DNA from: Novosphingobium olei
Lineage (GTDB): Bacteria; Pseudomonadota; Alphaproteobacteria; Sphingomonadales; Sphingomonadaceae
Reading direction: 5' to 3'
Length of the DNA stretch: 64,000 nt
Assembly (NCBI RefSeq): GCF_012927405.1
Contig: NZ_JABBGM010000012.1
Coordinates: forward strand, 44,475 to 108,474
Made by a program: the position numbers and the translations under genes
The notes under the pieces: generated by a model
Seen by the model: only the letters and a program-made list of their open reading frames with translations
What the model was told of the DNA's origin: nothing
The model's database searches: none
In this document: positions 1-8,608 of the stretch, one piece after another
Numbering within the stretch: the stretch's first letter is position 1
Layout of the letters: every line of letters begins with the position of its first letter

Positions 1-408
1 GCCAATTACCGCGACGAAAGCTTCATCACCCAGTTTCTCAGCCCCCACATGATCCGCAAATGGCGACTGTTCGAGGTGGCCGACCGGGAATCGGAAGCCG
101 CATTGAGCGTCGCCGCGATCCACGACGAACGCGGTTACCGCCGCATCCGTCGGGCACTGGCGCGCGAATACGACATCGGACGGCAGGAACCCGACATCCA
201 GATCGTTGATGTCGATCTTGCGGGCGATCGCACGCTGATGCTGGAACACAGCGTGGCCGATGGCGTGCTGCTGGACGAACGCGACGCGGCGATGGTGTTG
301 CAGAACCTGGCTAATCTCTGGCGTTACGATGTCGTGCTGACCGAACTGGACGCACAGGATCGCAGAATTCTGAAAACCCACCAGATGAAGCCCGCTCGCC
401 TGCAATAA
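1..408 (+). CDS. SpoVR family protein, C-terminal part
   Basis: The reading frame is open from the first base of the window and ends in TAA, so only the last 135 residues are seen and the start lies upstream. The stretch reading NYRDESFITQFLSPHMIRKW followed by RLFEV is the conserved SpoVR signature; the remainder (a hydrophilic tail ending near KPARLQ) also fits the family. SpoVR-like proteins in proteobacteria (YcgB type) usually sit with a Ser kinase (PrkA) and YeaH; those neighbours would lie to the left of this window. Biochemical function in non-sporulating bacteria is not established. Family assignment is confident, role is not. Confidence 0.9.
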   Translation, partial: ANYRDESFITQFLSPHMIRKWRLFEVADRESEAALSVAAIHDERGYRRIRRALAREYDIGRQEPDIQIVDVDLAGDRTLMLEHSVADGVLLDERDAAMVLQNLANLWRYDVVLTELDAQDRRILKTHQMKPARLQ

Positions 409-558
409 CCTCGGCCTTGAACGTAAGGCCTGCCGGGAATCCCGTTTCCTTCCCTGCAAAAGAAGCGTATTGTCCGCGGCCGGATGAATTGCGCTGGCGC
501 GGCCGCCGTTTCCCGATCCTGCGGCAGCACGAGGCCAGGCCAAGCTGGAGTTTGCCGC

Positions 559-768
559 ATGGACCAAGCGGACCATCAAGCCCATTGTCTGGAACGGGCA
601 CGCATGCACGATAGACTGGCGGCCAGCACAAAAGATACGGCCGCGCGCCAGATGCATCAGGCAATGGCGGCGGAATTCCGGCGCCGTGCCAGCTGGCCCG
701 GAGAGGGCGACCCCATGCAACCGCCCTCCCGTGGGCCAATACTCGAGATATATCCAAGCCAACATTAA
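559..768 (+). CDS. Possible small hypothetical protein
   Basis: A 69-codon frame preceded by a GGAG about ten bases before the ATG. The first 45 residues are rich in Ala, Arg, Met and His, with spacing (ARMHDRLAASTKDTAARQMHQAMAAEFRRRA in outline) like the short helical, coiled-coil-type proteins common in sphingomonads; the tail after residue 48 looks random. No function can be named. It could equally be a chance frame in a non-coding stretch. Confidence 0.3.
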   Translation: MDQADHQAHCLERARMHDRLAASTKDTAARQMHQAMAAEFRRRASWPGEGDPMQPPSRGPILEIYPSQH

Positions 769-1247
769 CACTTGCCGTCCGTGCCGGTGGATCTGTCTGG
801 CTTGGTGGGGCGGCGTCCACGGAGAAGCGGGCGTTGCTTGGTCGGTTGCGCGTGAGGCCGATCGATTTGCGGCCAGAGCCTATTGCTGGCGGCAAAGCCT
901 TTCGGGTAAAATTTCTGCTGCTCCGGATCGCTGCTTCAAAGAACTACTACTTCTGTCCGCAATGACATCGGCAGTAATACGGGTGCCGTTATTAACACTT
1001 GCGCAATTCTTTGTCGCTCACGCAATCAATCGCGAAGAGCAGAGCGCTCTCATTAATAAATTTATTACTATTAATAATTTGTTATATTTTCGGGTTTTGA
1101 TCGATCTGATCCGCCGGAAAACGCATTAAATCGGTCACGTGATCCGTTCTTCCTACGAGCCACTGATCAGTGGATATCGTTTGCTTCGGGAAGGATTTAC
1201 GACGCGCCAGCCTACGTCGACCGTCAATATTGGGCGTTCGAAGATGA
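769..1247. other. Gap without a supported gene; AT-rich patch
   Basis: No frame here has recognisable protein character. Bases 1050-1100 are strikingly AT-rich for this genome (runs of AATAAATTTATTACTATTAA type), which would suit a promoter region or a scar of a lost element. The following OmpA-like fragment lacks its 5' part, so this stretch may be decayed sequence. Confidence 0.5.
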
Positions 1248-1514
1248 ACTGCGCGGACGCTCAATCGCTTTCCCGCGATGTATGTAGATGTAAACGGTCA
1301 CACAGATGCGATAGGCTCTTACGGGTATTACCAGGCACTTTCGGAAAGGCGCGCAGGAGCGGTCGCCGACTGCCTGGTAGACCGCTCAGTTATGTCCGGA
1401 CGTCTGCATGTCGAAGGATTTGGAAAGACCGAGCCAATTGCCTCCAACGCAACGATTTTGGGGCGCGCTGCAAACCGCCAGGTCGAGATCGTGCTGACGC
1501 CCTATATCTCCTGA
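1248..1514 (+). pseudogene. OmpA-like C-terminal domain remnant
   Basis: Residues translate as TLNRFPAMYVDVNGHTD, then LSERRAGAVADCLV, GFGKTEPIASN and GRAANRQVEI, which is the end of the peptidoglycan-binding OmpA/MotB C-terminal domain in correct order up to a natural stop. In this frame a TGA at 1245-1247 immediately precedes the match and no beta-barrel or lipoprotein part, nor the first strand of the domain, is found upstream in any frame. An ATG at 1278 could start a 78-residue product, but it would be an incomplete fold. Most likely a truncated relic. Confidence 0.7.
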
Positions 1515-1656
1515 GCGTGGACCGCGACCGGTTCTCGGTATTTGCCGTCCAGGAAAATATTGACGGGGATACGCCCCGTTCAATTACCGCATGGTGCATA
1601 ACCATTCGCGTCCGCAAAAGTTTGACACGAGAGCGCCAGACAGCGAGAAGAACCTC

Positions 1657-2040
1657 GTGAACGCATGGCGCTCCTGGCTTCTCCTTTTTGGAGTAATTTT
1701 TGGCCTTCTCGGCCAAGAGGCCGTATTTGCCCGGGCGATACCGGATGCAATGGCAAATCCGTCGCAGACATCGGCATCGCAAACTGCAAGGCACGTTGAT
1801 TGCGCTGAAATGAGGGGCTTGGCCAAGCCCCAGTCGCAATCATCGGAAAAACCCTGTGAGGGCAAGAATCTCGACTGCATGGCCAAGATGGGATGTGCGG
1901 CGCCTCTGGCACTGCTTCCTCCGCTTCCCTTCGATACGTCATCTCAGTTCCGCACGACCGTACCGCGGCTAATGCCCGTTGCGGTGATGATTGGCCGCGA
2001 CATCGCTCCTGAGCCTGAACCACCCGCACGCCTTGGCTGA
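1657..2040 (+). CDS. Small secreted hypothetical protein upstream of cus genes
   Basis: GTG start at 1657 follows an AGCGAGAAG stretch and gives 127 residues; the frame is open further up to an ATG at 1591, but that extension is polar and unlike a signal. From the GTG the protein begins with a hydrophobic segment (about residues 4-22, WLLLFGVIFGLLGQEAVFA), a likely signal peptide or membrane anchor. The mature part has four Cys and several Met residues (CAEM, PCEGKNLDCMAKMGC) and a Pro-rich tail. Position in front of copper efflux genes suggests a periplasmic metal-related role; this is inference only. Confidence 0.55.
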   Translation: MNAWRSWLLLFGVIFGLLGQEAVFARAIPDAMANPSQTSASQTARHVDCAEMRGLAKPQSQSSEKPCEGKNLDCMAKMGCAAPLALLPPLPFDTSSQFRTTVPRLMPVAVMIGRDIAPEPEPPARLG

Positions 2041-2111
2041 ATCTGATGAACGCCGCGAGCTCTGCTGACTGCTCGCGGCGCCATCTGCAAGTTCAATCAA
2101 GGATATTCGAC

Positions 2112-2378
2112 ATGAAGCCGATTCTGACGCTCGCCGCTGTTGCGGCGGCGCTCGCCACCACATCGGTGGCTTCCGCCCATGACGCCAGCAACGGTCATTG
2201 GGATTGGCGTGGTCAGTCACCTTTCGGCCCCCGGTCGATTGCCTACCCGTCCAATCGGGTCTGGGTGAAGGACAACGCACCCGCGGTGGCTAGCTGCAAC
2301 TGCTCCATGATGAAGACGGATTGCGCCAAACGCATGATGGGCATGTCCCGCAAGAGCCATTCGCCGTCGGCCAGCTAA
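2112..2378 (+). CDS. Small periplasmic Cys/Met-rich protein
   Basis: 88 residues starting at the ATG preceded by AAGGA; the frame continues upstream to 2046 but that part is not signal-like. Residues 1-22 (MKPILTLAAVAAALATTSVASA) form a clean Sec signal peptide ending in ASA. The mature protein has a C-terminal cluster with pattern CNCSMMKTDCAKRMMGM, four thiol/thioether-rich positions suited to soft metals such as Cu(I). It sits 134 bases before cusC and probably belongs to the same metal response. The family name is not known to me. Confidence 0.7.
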   Translation: MKPILTLAAVAAALATTSVASAHDASNGHWDWRGQSPFGPRSIAYPSNRVWVKDNAPAVASCNCSMMKTDCAKRMMGMSRKSHSPSAS

Positions 2379-2419
2379 CACTATCGCTTGGCCAAAAACG
2401 AGAAAATGAGGGCCAGGCG

Positions 2420-2458
2420 CACGGCACCGGCAGGGTCATCCCCTTCGCCGGTGCCGTG
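2420..2458 (+). other. Perfect 11-bp inverted repeat before cusC
   Basis: CACGGCACCGG (2420-2430) and CCGGTGCCGTG (2448-2458) pair perfectly around a 17-base loop. It lies between the Cys/Met-rich small gene and cusC, 55 bases before the cusC start. There is no T-run after it, so an intrinsic terminator is not clear; partial termination, mRNA processing or an operator are alternatives. Confidence 0.6.
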
Positions 2459-2512
2459 TTAGCTGCAAGCCCTCATTGGACGTCGAACCGACCATCGTAT
2501 TCGGGGCTCCCC

Positions 2513-3742
2513 ATGCGAAAAAAATTCATCGCGCCCTTGCTGGCGCTGGTACCGGGCGTTGCCGCGGCCGAGCCATTGACGTTCGAGGCGGCTGTGCAAC
2601 GCGCGATGCAGGCTGCCCCATCGGTGCAGGCCGAACAAGCCGGTGTGCAGGCCCGGCGGTCGGCTGCTGTAGCCGCCGGGCAATTGCCCGATCCGACGCT
2701 GAATGCGGGGTTGGACAACTTTCCCGTTACAGGGCCTCCCGCGTTCAGCCTCACGCGCGAAAGCATGACGATGGCGCGGGTGGGCATCGAGCAGGCTTTC
2801 CCCAATCCGGCAAAACGTGCGGCCGAGCGTTCGCGTGCGGCGGCCGACATTGCGCTCGCCGAAAGCGGCCTTGCCATCGAGCAACAAAACGTCCGTCTGG
2901 AAACGGCGCTTGCGTGGATCGACCTCTACTACGGGACACGGCGGCTCGCCCAGTTGCAGGCTCTGGATTCGAGCCTGCATGATCTTCAGGCGACTGTCAC
3001 GGCGAGGCTGGCGTCGGGTTCGTCTCGTCCCGCAATGGCGCTCGAACCCGATCAGCTGCGCGCGGCGGTGAATGATCGGCGTAGCGAGCTGACGGCAGAT
3101 GTCGGGCGAGCCAGGGCGCGGTTGACACGCTACACTGGGGTGCCGGACGCAGATGTGTCGGGACTGCTGCCTGTGCCGACCGTCGACAGGGCCGCGCTGG
3201 TGGCCGGGTTTGCAACGCTTCCGAAGCTGCAAGCCTTCGACGCGACCGTGGGCGGGACGGAAGCCGCCTCGTCGATGGCACGCGCCGAGAAACGGCCGGA
3301 CTGGCGGGTGAGCGCGAGCTATGGCCGTCGCAAGCCCGCCTATGGCGACATGGTTTCGCTGGGCGTGAGTATCGACCTGCCGCTGTTCGGCAGAAAAAGG
3401 CAAGATCCGAAGATTGCCGCGGCGGTCAGCGAGGAAACGCAAGCGCGGCTCAACCGCGCAGCGGCGGAAAGGGAACTTGTCGCCTTGCTCGACAGCGCCC
3501 TGGCCGACCACGAGATGCACATGGCACGCCTCGACAACGCACGTCAGGTGCTGGTGCCACTCGCAAAGCGGCGCGCGGAACTGGACATGGCCAGCTATGC
3601 CGCCGGAAAGCTCGATCTCGGCAGCGCCCTGCTGTCGTCGCTGGCGTTGGCCGAAGCGGAAGTCGATGCACTGACCCGCGAAGCGGACGTCGCGCGCGAT
3701 GCCGTGCGCATTGCCTATACCTATGGGGGAGTTCGGCCATGA
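2513..3742 (+). CDS. cusC: Outer-membrane efflux channel, CusC/CzcC type
   Basis: TolC-family outer-membrane factor of an RND heavy-metal exporter, 409 residues. The ATG at 2513 opens a signal peptide (MRKKFIAPLLALVPGVAAAEP); an upstream in-frame ATG at 2321 lies inside the previous gene and is not credible. Two long helical repeats typical of the family are visible (EQQNVRLETALAWIDLYY near residue 125 and a matching block near residue 330). The stop overlaps the cusB start by four bases, and cusA and cusF follow, so it forms the outer channel of that pump. Length matches CzcC-like proteins. The metal is inferred from CusA. Confidence 0.92.
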   Translation: MRKKFIAPLLALVPGVAAAEPLTFEAAVQRAMQAAPSVQAEQAGVQARRSAAVAAGQLPDPTLNAGLDNFPVTGPPAFSLTRESMTMARVGIEQAFPNPAKRAAERSRAAADIALAESGLAIEQQNVRLETALAWIDLYYGTRRLAQLQALDSSLHDLQATVTARLASGSSRPAMALEPDQLRAAVNDRRSELTADVGRARARLTRYTGVPDADVSGLLPVPTVDRAALVAGFATLPKLQAFDATVGGTEAASSMARAEKRPDWRVSASYGRRKPAYGDMVSLGVSIDLPLFGRKRQDPKIAAAVSEETQARLNRAAAERELVALLDSALADHEMHMARLDNARQVLVPLAKRRAELDMASYAAGKLDLGSALLSSLALAEAEVDALTREADVARDAVRIAYTYGGVRP

Positions 3743-4968
3743 TGCTGAACGGGAAGAATGCCGTGCGCCTTGGCGCCGGGGTGCTGGCCATCGCGCTTGT
3801 CGCGGGTGGCGGCGGTTATTGGCTGGGGCGACAGTCCCCCGCGCAGGACGGCGGCCAGTCCACGCAAGCGAGCCGCAAGATTCTCTACTGGTACGACCCG
3901 ATGGTGCCGGCCGAGCACTACGACAATCCCAATTCGCTCTCGTCGATGGGCATGAAGACCATACCCAAGTATGCCGATGAAACCCCGGACACGGGACCGG
4001 GCATTTCCGTCGATGCCGGCGCAAGCCAGAGCTTGGGGATGCGCATCGCCACGGCGGAAATGGGCCCCTTGCCTTCCGGGCTGACCGTCACCGGAACCAT
4101 CGACTTCAACCAGCGAAGCGTCGCCAATGTGCAAGCGCGTTCGGGCGGCTTCGTTACGCGCGTTTATGGGCGGGCGCCGGGTGACGTGATCGCTGCCGGA
4201 GCCCCGATTGCCGATCTGCAACTGCCGGAATGGGGCGGCGCGCAGGGCGAATACCTCGCGGTCCGCAAGCTCGGCCGAGCCGACCTGACCACAGCGGCCC
4301 GTCAGCGGCTGCGGCTGCTGGGCATGTCCGATTCGCTGATTGGCGCGGTGGAACGCACCGGGCGCCTCAACGGCATGGTGACGATCCGCACGCCAGTCAG
4401 CGGGGTGATCCAGTCGCTCGATGTCCGCGCCGGGATGACCGTTGCGGCCGGGCAAAGCCTCGCGCAGGTAAGCGGCATCGGCACGGTGTGGCTCAATGCG
4501 GCCGTCCCCGAAACACAGGCCGGCATGGTTCGCGTTGGTCAGGCCGCGAGTAGTACGCTTGCCGCGTTCCCCGGGGAAACCTTTATCGGACGCGTCACCG
4601 CGATCCTGCCGGCCGCCCAGACCGAAAGCCGGACACTGACCGCCCGCATCGAACTGGCCAATCGCGGCGGCAGGCTGCGTCCGGGCATGTTTGCTTCGGT
4701 GGCGTTTGCCGGAGACGGCAGACCAGCGCTTCTCATCCCCAGCGAGGCGGTCATCCGCACCGGGCTCCGGACGCTGGTCATGCTGGCCTTGCCGGATGGT
4801 CACTACCGTCCGGCTGAGGTACGGATCGGGCGTGAAAGCAACGGCAAGGCTGAAGTGCTGGCGGGGCTTGCCGCCGGCGAGAAAGTCGTGGCCTCGGGCC
4901 AGTTTCTGCTCGATTCCGAGGCTAGCCTGTCGGGTGTCGAGGCGCGCCCGCTCGGAGGCGGTCGATGA
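3739..4968 (+). CDS. cusB: RND periplasmic adaptor, CusB type
   Basis: Membrane-fusion protein (409 residues) linking inner-membrane CusA to the outer channel. The N-terminus has one hydrophobic anchor (residues 9-29). It is followed by a heavy-metal-binding domain of CusB kind, ILYWYDPMVPAEH...SSMGMKTIP, with Met residues that can accept Cu(I)/Ag(I). Then come the barrel-sandwich hybrid halves (near VQARSGGFVTRVYGRAPGDV and TIRTPVSGVIQSLDVRAGM) and the beta-barrel/membrane-proximal parts. It starts inside the cusC stop and ends inside the cusA start. Confidence 0.93.
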   Translation: MMLNGKNAVRLGAGVLAIALVAGGGGYWLGRQSPAQDGGQSTQASRKILYWYDPMVPAEHYDNPNSLSSMGMKTIPKYADETPDTGPGISVDAGASQSLGMRIATAEMGPLPSGLTVTGTIDFNQRSVANVQARSGGFVTRVYGRAPGDVIAAGAPIADLQLPEWGGAQGEYLAVRKLGRADLTTAARQRLRLLGMSDSLIGAVERTGRLNGMVTIRTPVSGVIQSLDVRAGMTVAAGQSLAQVSGIGTVWLNAAVPETQAGMVRVGQAASSTLAAFPGETFIGRVTAILPAAQTESRTLTARIELANRGGRLRPGMFASVAFAGDGRPALLIPSEAVIRTGLRTLVMLALPDGHYRPAEVRIGRESNGKAEVLAGLAAGEKVVASGQFLLDSEASLSGVEARPLGGGR

Positions 4969-7900
4969 TCGCCGCGATCATTCGCGGATCGGTCAGGGCG
5001 CGCAATCTCGTAGTTGGTGCGGCGCTGGTGCTGACCATGCTTGGCATCGCCGCGGTTCGCACGACGCCGGTCGATGCCTTGCCCGACCTGTCCGACGTGC
5101 AGGTCATCATCCGCACCAGCTGGCCGGGGCAGGCGCCGCAGATCGTCGAGAACCAGGTCACAACCCCGGTCGCCTCGATGATGCTGTCGGTCCCCGGTGC
5201 GCGCGTGGTGCGTGGCTATTCGTTCACCGGAGACAGCTTCGTCTATGTTCTGTTCGACGACAGCACGGACCTCTACTGGGCACGCAGCCGCGTTCTTGAA
5301 TATCTGAGCCAGGTGCAGAGCCGCCTGCCGGAAGGGGCCAGGCCCTCGCTCGGTCCCGACGCGACAGGGGTTGGCTGGGTCTACGAATATGCGCTGGTTG
5401 ACCGGACCAGACGGCATGACCTGTCGCAGTTGCGCTCGTTGCAGGACTGGTTCCTGCGTTATGAGCTGAAGACCGTTCCCGGTGTGGCCGAGGTCGCCAG
5501 CATTGGCGGGATGGTCAAGGAATACCAGATCCTCGTCGATCCGGCGAAGCTTGCCGCCTTTGGCGTTACCGGCGACGAGGTGGCCGAAGCGATCCGCCGC
5601 GCGAACCAGGAAGTCGGCGGTTCGAGCGTGGAGATGGCCGGGGCCGAATATACCGTGCGGGCAAGTGGCTACCTGAAGTCGCTTGATGACTTTCGCTCCG
5701 TTCCGATCCGCACCACTGCGGGAGGCGTGCCGGTCATGGTCGGCGATGTGGCAACAATCCAGCTTGGTCCGGAGATGCGGCGCGGCATTGCGGAACTGAA
5801 CGGGCAAGGCGAGGTCGCAGGCGGTGTCATCGTCATGCGGCAGGGCCAGAATGCCCGGGACGTCATTGCCGGTGTGCGCGGGAAGCTGGAGGAGCTGAAG
5901 AAGAGCCTTCCACCCGGGGTCGAGGTGGTTACCACCTATGATCGCTCGGGGTTAATCGATCGCGCGGTCGAGAACCTCACCGGCAAGCTGTTCGAAGAGT
6001 TCCTGATCGTTGCGGCCGTCTGCGCGCTGTTCCTGTGGCACGCGCGCTCGGCGCTCGTCGCCATCCTCACCCTGCCACTCGGCATCCTGATCGCGTTCGT
6101 CGCGATGCGGTTGCAAGGCCTCAACGCCAATATCCTCTCGCTGGGCGGCATCGCCATTGCCATCGGGGCGATGGTCGACGCGGCCGTTGTCATGATCGAG
6201 AATGCGCACAAGCATCTCGAACGCTGGCGGCATGACCATGCAGATGCGGAGCCCGACCCGGCCATGCGCTGGGCGCTGGTGACGGCAGTTGCCGCCGAAG
6301 TCGGACCCGCGCTGTTTCTCAGCCTGCTGATCATCACGTTCTCGTTCCTGCCCATCTTCACGCTTCAGGGGCAGGAGGGGCGGCTGTTCTCGCCGCTTGC
6401 CTTCACCAAGACTTATGCGATGGCGGCCTCGGCGCTGCTTTCGATCACGCTGATCCCGGTGCTGATGGGGCTGCTGATCAAGGGAAGGATTCCGAGTGAG
6501 GAGGCCAATCCGCTCAACCGGACGCTGACACGGCTCTATCGTCCGATCATTGACCGGGTGCTGGAACGCCCGAAGCAGACGCTGTTCATCGCCTTGCTGG
6601 TCTTTGCCACCAGCCTTTGGCCGCTTGCGCGGATCGGCGGGGAGTTCCTGCCGCAGATGAACGAGGGCGACCTGCTTTACATGCCATCGGCCCTGCCGGG
6701 TCTTTCGGCGGCGCAGGCGGGGCACTTGCTCCAGCAGACCGACCGGCTGATCAAGACCGTGCCCGAGGTGGAAAGCGTGTTCGGCAAGGCAGGTCGTGCA
6801 GACAGTGCGACCGACCCCGCACCACTTGAGATGTTCGAGACCACCATCCGCTTCAAGCCCCGCGACCAGTGGCGTCCCGGCATGACGCCGGCCAAGCTGA
6901 TCGAGGAACTCGACGCGCGGGTAAAGGTGCCCGGTCTTGCCAACTTCTGGATTCCACCGATCCGCAACCGGATCGACATGCTGGCGACCGGCGTAAAAAG
7001 TCCTATCGGCATCAAGGTTGCCGGTTCGAACCTGTCCGATATCGACCGGACCGCGCAAACTATCGAGGGCGTGGTGAAAACGGTGCCCGGCGTGACCTCC
7101 GCGCTGGCCGAGCGGTTGACCGGTGGCCGTTACATCGACGTCGATGTGAACCGTGCGGTCGCCGCGCGCTATGGCCTCAATGTGGCCGATGTGCAGGCAG
7201 TGGTTTCTGGTGCCATCGGCGGCGAGAGCATTGGCGAAACGGTAGAGGGCCTCGCCCGCTATCCGATCAGCGTGCGCTATCCCCGCGAATTGCGCGACAG
7301 CGTGGACAAGCTCGCAAACCTGCCGGTGCTGACGCCCTCGCGTCAGCAAATAACGCTGGGCACCGTCGCCTCGATCCGCGTCAGCGATGGGCCGCCCATG
7401 CTTCGCAGCGAGAACGGCCGTCCAGTCACCTGGATCTACGTCGATGGGCGCGACAGCGACATGGCCTCGCTCGTCGAATCCATCAACCAGGCCATAACCG
7501 CCAAGGTGCAACTGCCGCCGGGTGTGAGCATCTCCTACACCGGGCAGTACGAATTTCTGGTCCGGGCGAAGGAGCGGATGAAGCTGGTTATCCCGGTGAC
7601 CCTCGCGATCATCTTTGCGCTGCTATACCTGACTTTCCGCCGATGGGACGAGGCACTGCTGATCATGGGCACGCTGCCGTTCGCACTCACCGGTGGATTG
7701 TGGCTGCTTTACTGGCTCGGCTACGATCAATCGGTTGCAACCGCGGTGGGCTTCATCGCGCTCGCAGGCGTCGCCGCCGAGTTTGGCGTGGTCATGCTTA
7801 TCTATCTCAAGCAGGCACTGAATGAGCGCACCGATGGTGATGTCGCTGCTGCCGTCCGCGAAGGCGCGCTGCTGCGCGTGCGGCCCAAGGCGATGACGGT

Positions 7901-8099
7901 CGCGGTAATCCTCGCTGGCCTGCTCCCGGTTCTCGTCGGCAGCGGGGCGGGATCGGAAGTCATGAGCCGGATTGCCGCTCCCATGGTGGGCGGCATGCTC
8001 ACCGCCCCCTTGCTGTCCATGCTCGTACTTCCGGCCGCGTACCTCCTGTTGCGCCGCCGAACTTATCCGACCGATCACCCCCAAGGAGAAGTGAAATGA
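4965..8099 (+). CDS. cusA: Cu(I)/Ag(I) efflux RND pump CusA
   Basis: Inner-membrane, proton-driven RND transporter of 1044 residues, full length. The three Met residues that carry Cu(I)/Ag(I) through E. coli CusA are present at exactly the same positions by my count, M573 (LLYMPSALPG), M623 (PLEMFETTI) and M672 (RIDMLATGVKSPIG). The usual twelve-helix, two-porter-domain plan is visible, with charged TM4 residues (GAMVDAAVVMIENAHK). These residues make monovalent copper/silver the likely substrate rather than Zn/Co. It overlaps cusB by four bases and cusF by four. Confidence 0.96.
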   Translation: MIAAIIRGSVRARNLVVGAALVLTMLGIAAVRTTPVDALPDLSDVQVIIRTSWPGQAPQIVENQVTTPVASMMLSVPGARVVRGYSFTGDSFVYVLFDDSTDLYWARSRVLEYLSQVQSRLPEGARPSLGPDATGVGWVYEYALVDRTRRHDLSQLRSLQDWFLRYELKTVPGVAEVASIGGMVKEYQILVDPAKLAAFGVTGDEVAEAIRRANQEVGGSSVEMAGAEYTVRASGYLKSLDDFRSVPIRTTAGGVPVMVGDVATIQLGPEMRRGIAELNGQGEVAGGVIVMRQGQNARDVIAGVRGKLEELKKSLPPGVEVVTTYDRSGLIDRAVENLTGKLFEEFLIVAAVCALFLWHARSALVAILTLPLGILIAFVAMRLQGLNANILSLGGIAIAIGAMVDAAVVMIENAHKHLERWRHDHADAEPDPAMRWALVTAVAAEVGPALFLSLLIITFSFLPIFTLQGQEGRLFSPLAFTKTYAMAASALLSITLIPVLMGLLIKGRIPSEEANPLNRTLTRLYRPIIDRVLERPKQTLFIALLVFATSLWPLARIGGEFLPQMNEGDLLYMPSALPGLSAAQAGHLLQQTDRLIKTVPEVESVFGKAGRADSATDPAPLEMFETTIRFKPRDQWRPGMTPAKLIEELDARVKVPGLANFWIPPIRNRIDMLATGVKSPIGIKVAGSNLSDIDRTAQTIEGVVKTVPGVTSALAERLTGGRYIDVDVNRAVAARYGLNVADVQAVVSGAIGGESIGETVEGLARYPISVRYPRELRDSVDKLANLPVLTPSRQQITLGTVASIRVSDGPPMLRSENGRPVTWIYVDGRDSDMASLVESINQAITAKVQLPPGVSISYTGQYEFLVRAKERMKLVIPVTLAIIFALLYLTFRRWDEALLIMGTLPFALTGGLWLLYWLGYDQSVATAVGFIALAGVAAEFGVVMLIYLKQALNERTDGDVAAAVREGALLRVRPKAMTVAVILAGLLPVLVGSGAGSEVMSRIAAPMVGGMLTAPLLSMLVLPAAYLLLRRRTYPTDHPQGEVK

Positions 8100-8467
8100 C
8101 CAGAACCATGACTGTCGTCACGGGCCTCGCGCTCGTCGCCGCACTCGCCGGTTGCCAGAAGCAGGCCGAAGCTCCAGCGCCGGCGCCGAGCAGTTCGATG
8201 ATGTCGGGCAACATGGGCACCATGCCAATGGCCGGAGCCATGAAGCACGGTCAGGCCACCGGCACCGTGACCGCGATCGACACCGCCAAGGGCACGATCA
8301 CGCTCGACCACGGTCCGATGATGGGTCTGGACTGGCCTGCCATGAAGATGGGCTTCACGGCAAAGCCTGAGCAACTGGCCGGCCTGAAGATCGGGGACAA
8401 GGTGGACTTCGAGATCGACTGGGATGGCAAGGCCGGCACGGTCACGAAAGTTCGCAAGGTCAACTGA
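8096..8467 (+). CDS. cusF: CusF-like copper chaperone, lipoprotein form
   Basis: 123 residues; ATG overlaps the cusA stop (ATGA) and is preceded by AAGGAGAAG. A lipobox (LAGC, Cys20) suggests anchoring to a membrane, unlike soluble E. coli CusF. The CusF fold shows the known Cu(I) ligands: H72, W80 (the cation-pi tryptophan), M83 and M85 in DHGPMMGLDWPAMKMGF. The linker between Cys20 and the domain has many Met (SSSMMSGNMGTMPMAGAM), which may add metal binding. Expected role: hands periplasmic Cu(I)/Ag(I) to CusB. Confidence 0.92.
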   Translation: MTRTMTVVTGLALVAALAGCQKQAEAPAPAPSSSMMSGNMGTMPMAGAMKHGQATGTVTAIDTAKGTITLDHGPMMGLDWPAMKMGFTAKPEQLAGLKIGDKVDFEIDWDGKAGTVTKVRKVN

Positions 8468-8472
8468 AGCAG

Positions 8473-8522
8473 CGCGACCGGTGATGGATTCACGCCCCTT
8501 GCCGGTCGCGACTGAATTTTTG
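8473..8522 (+). terminator. Rho-independent terminator after cusCBAF
   Basis: CGCGACCGG (8473-8481) pairs perfectly with CCGGTCGCG (8502-8510) and is followed by ACTGAATTTTT. It starts six bases past the cusF stop, so it closes the efflux operon. Confidence 0.8.
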
Positions 8523-8608
8523 GGTTCTATTTGTCCATATTGGGAAATATCGTCAAATATTAATTTTATGAATTATAATCCACCCATATATTCTAAAGTA
8601 CATACGGA

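Noticed and set aside
311..895. Long minus-strand frame of 194 codons across the SpoVR end
   Set aside because: It overlaps the real SpoVR frame and a low-information stretch; the composition is Arg/Pro/Gly-rich as expected of a shadow frame in GC-rich DNA.
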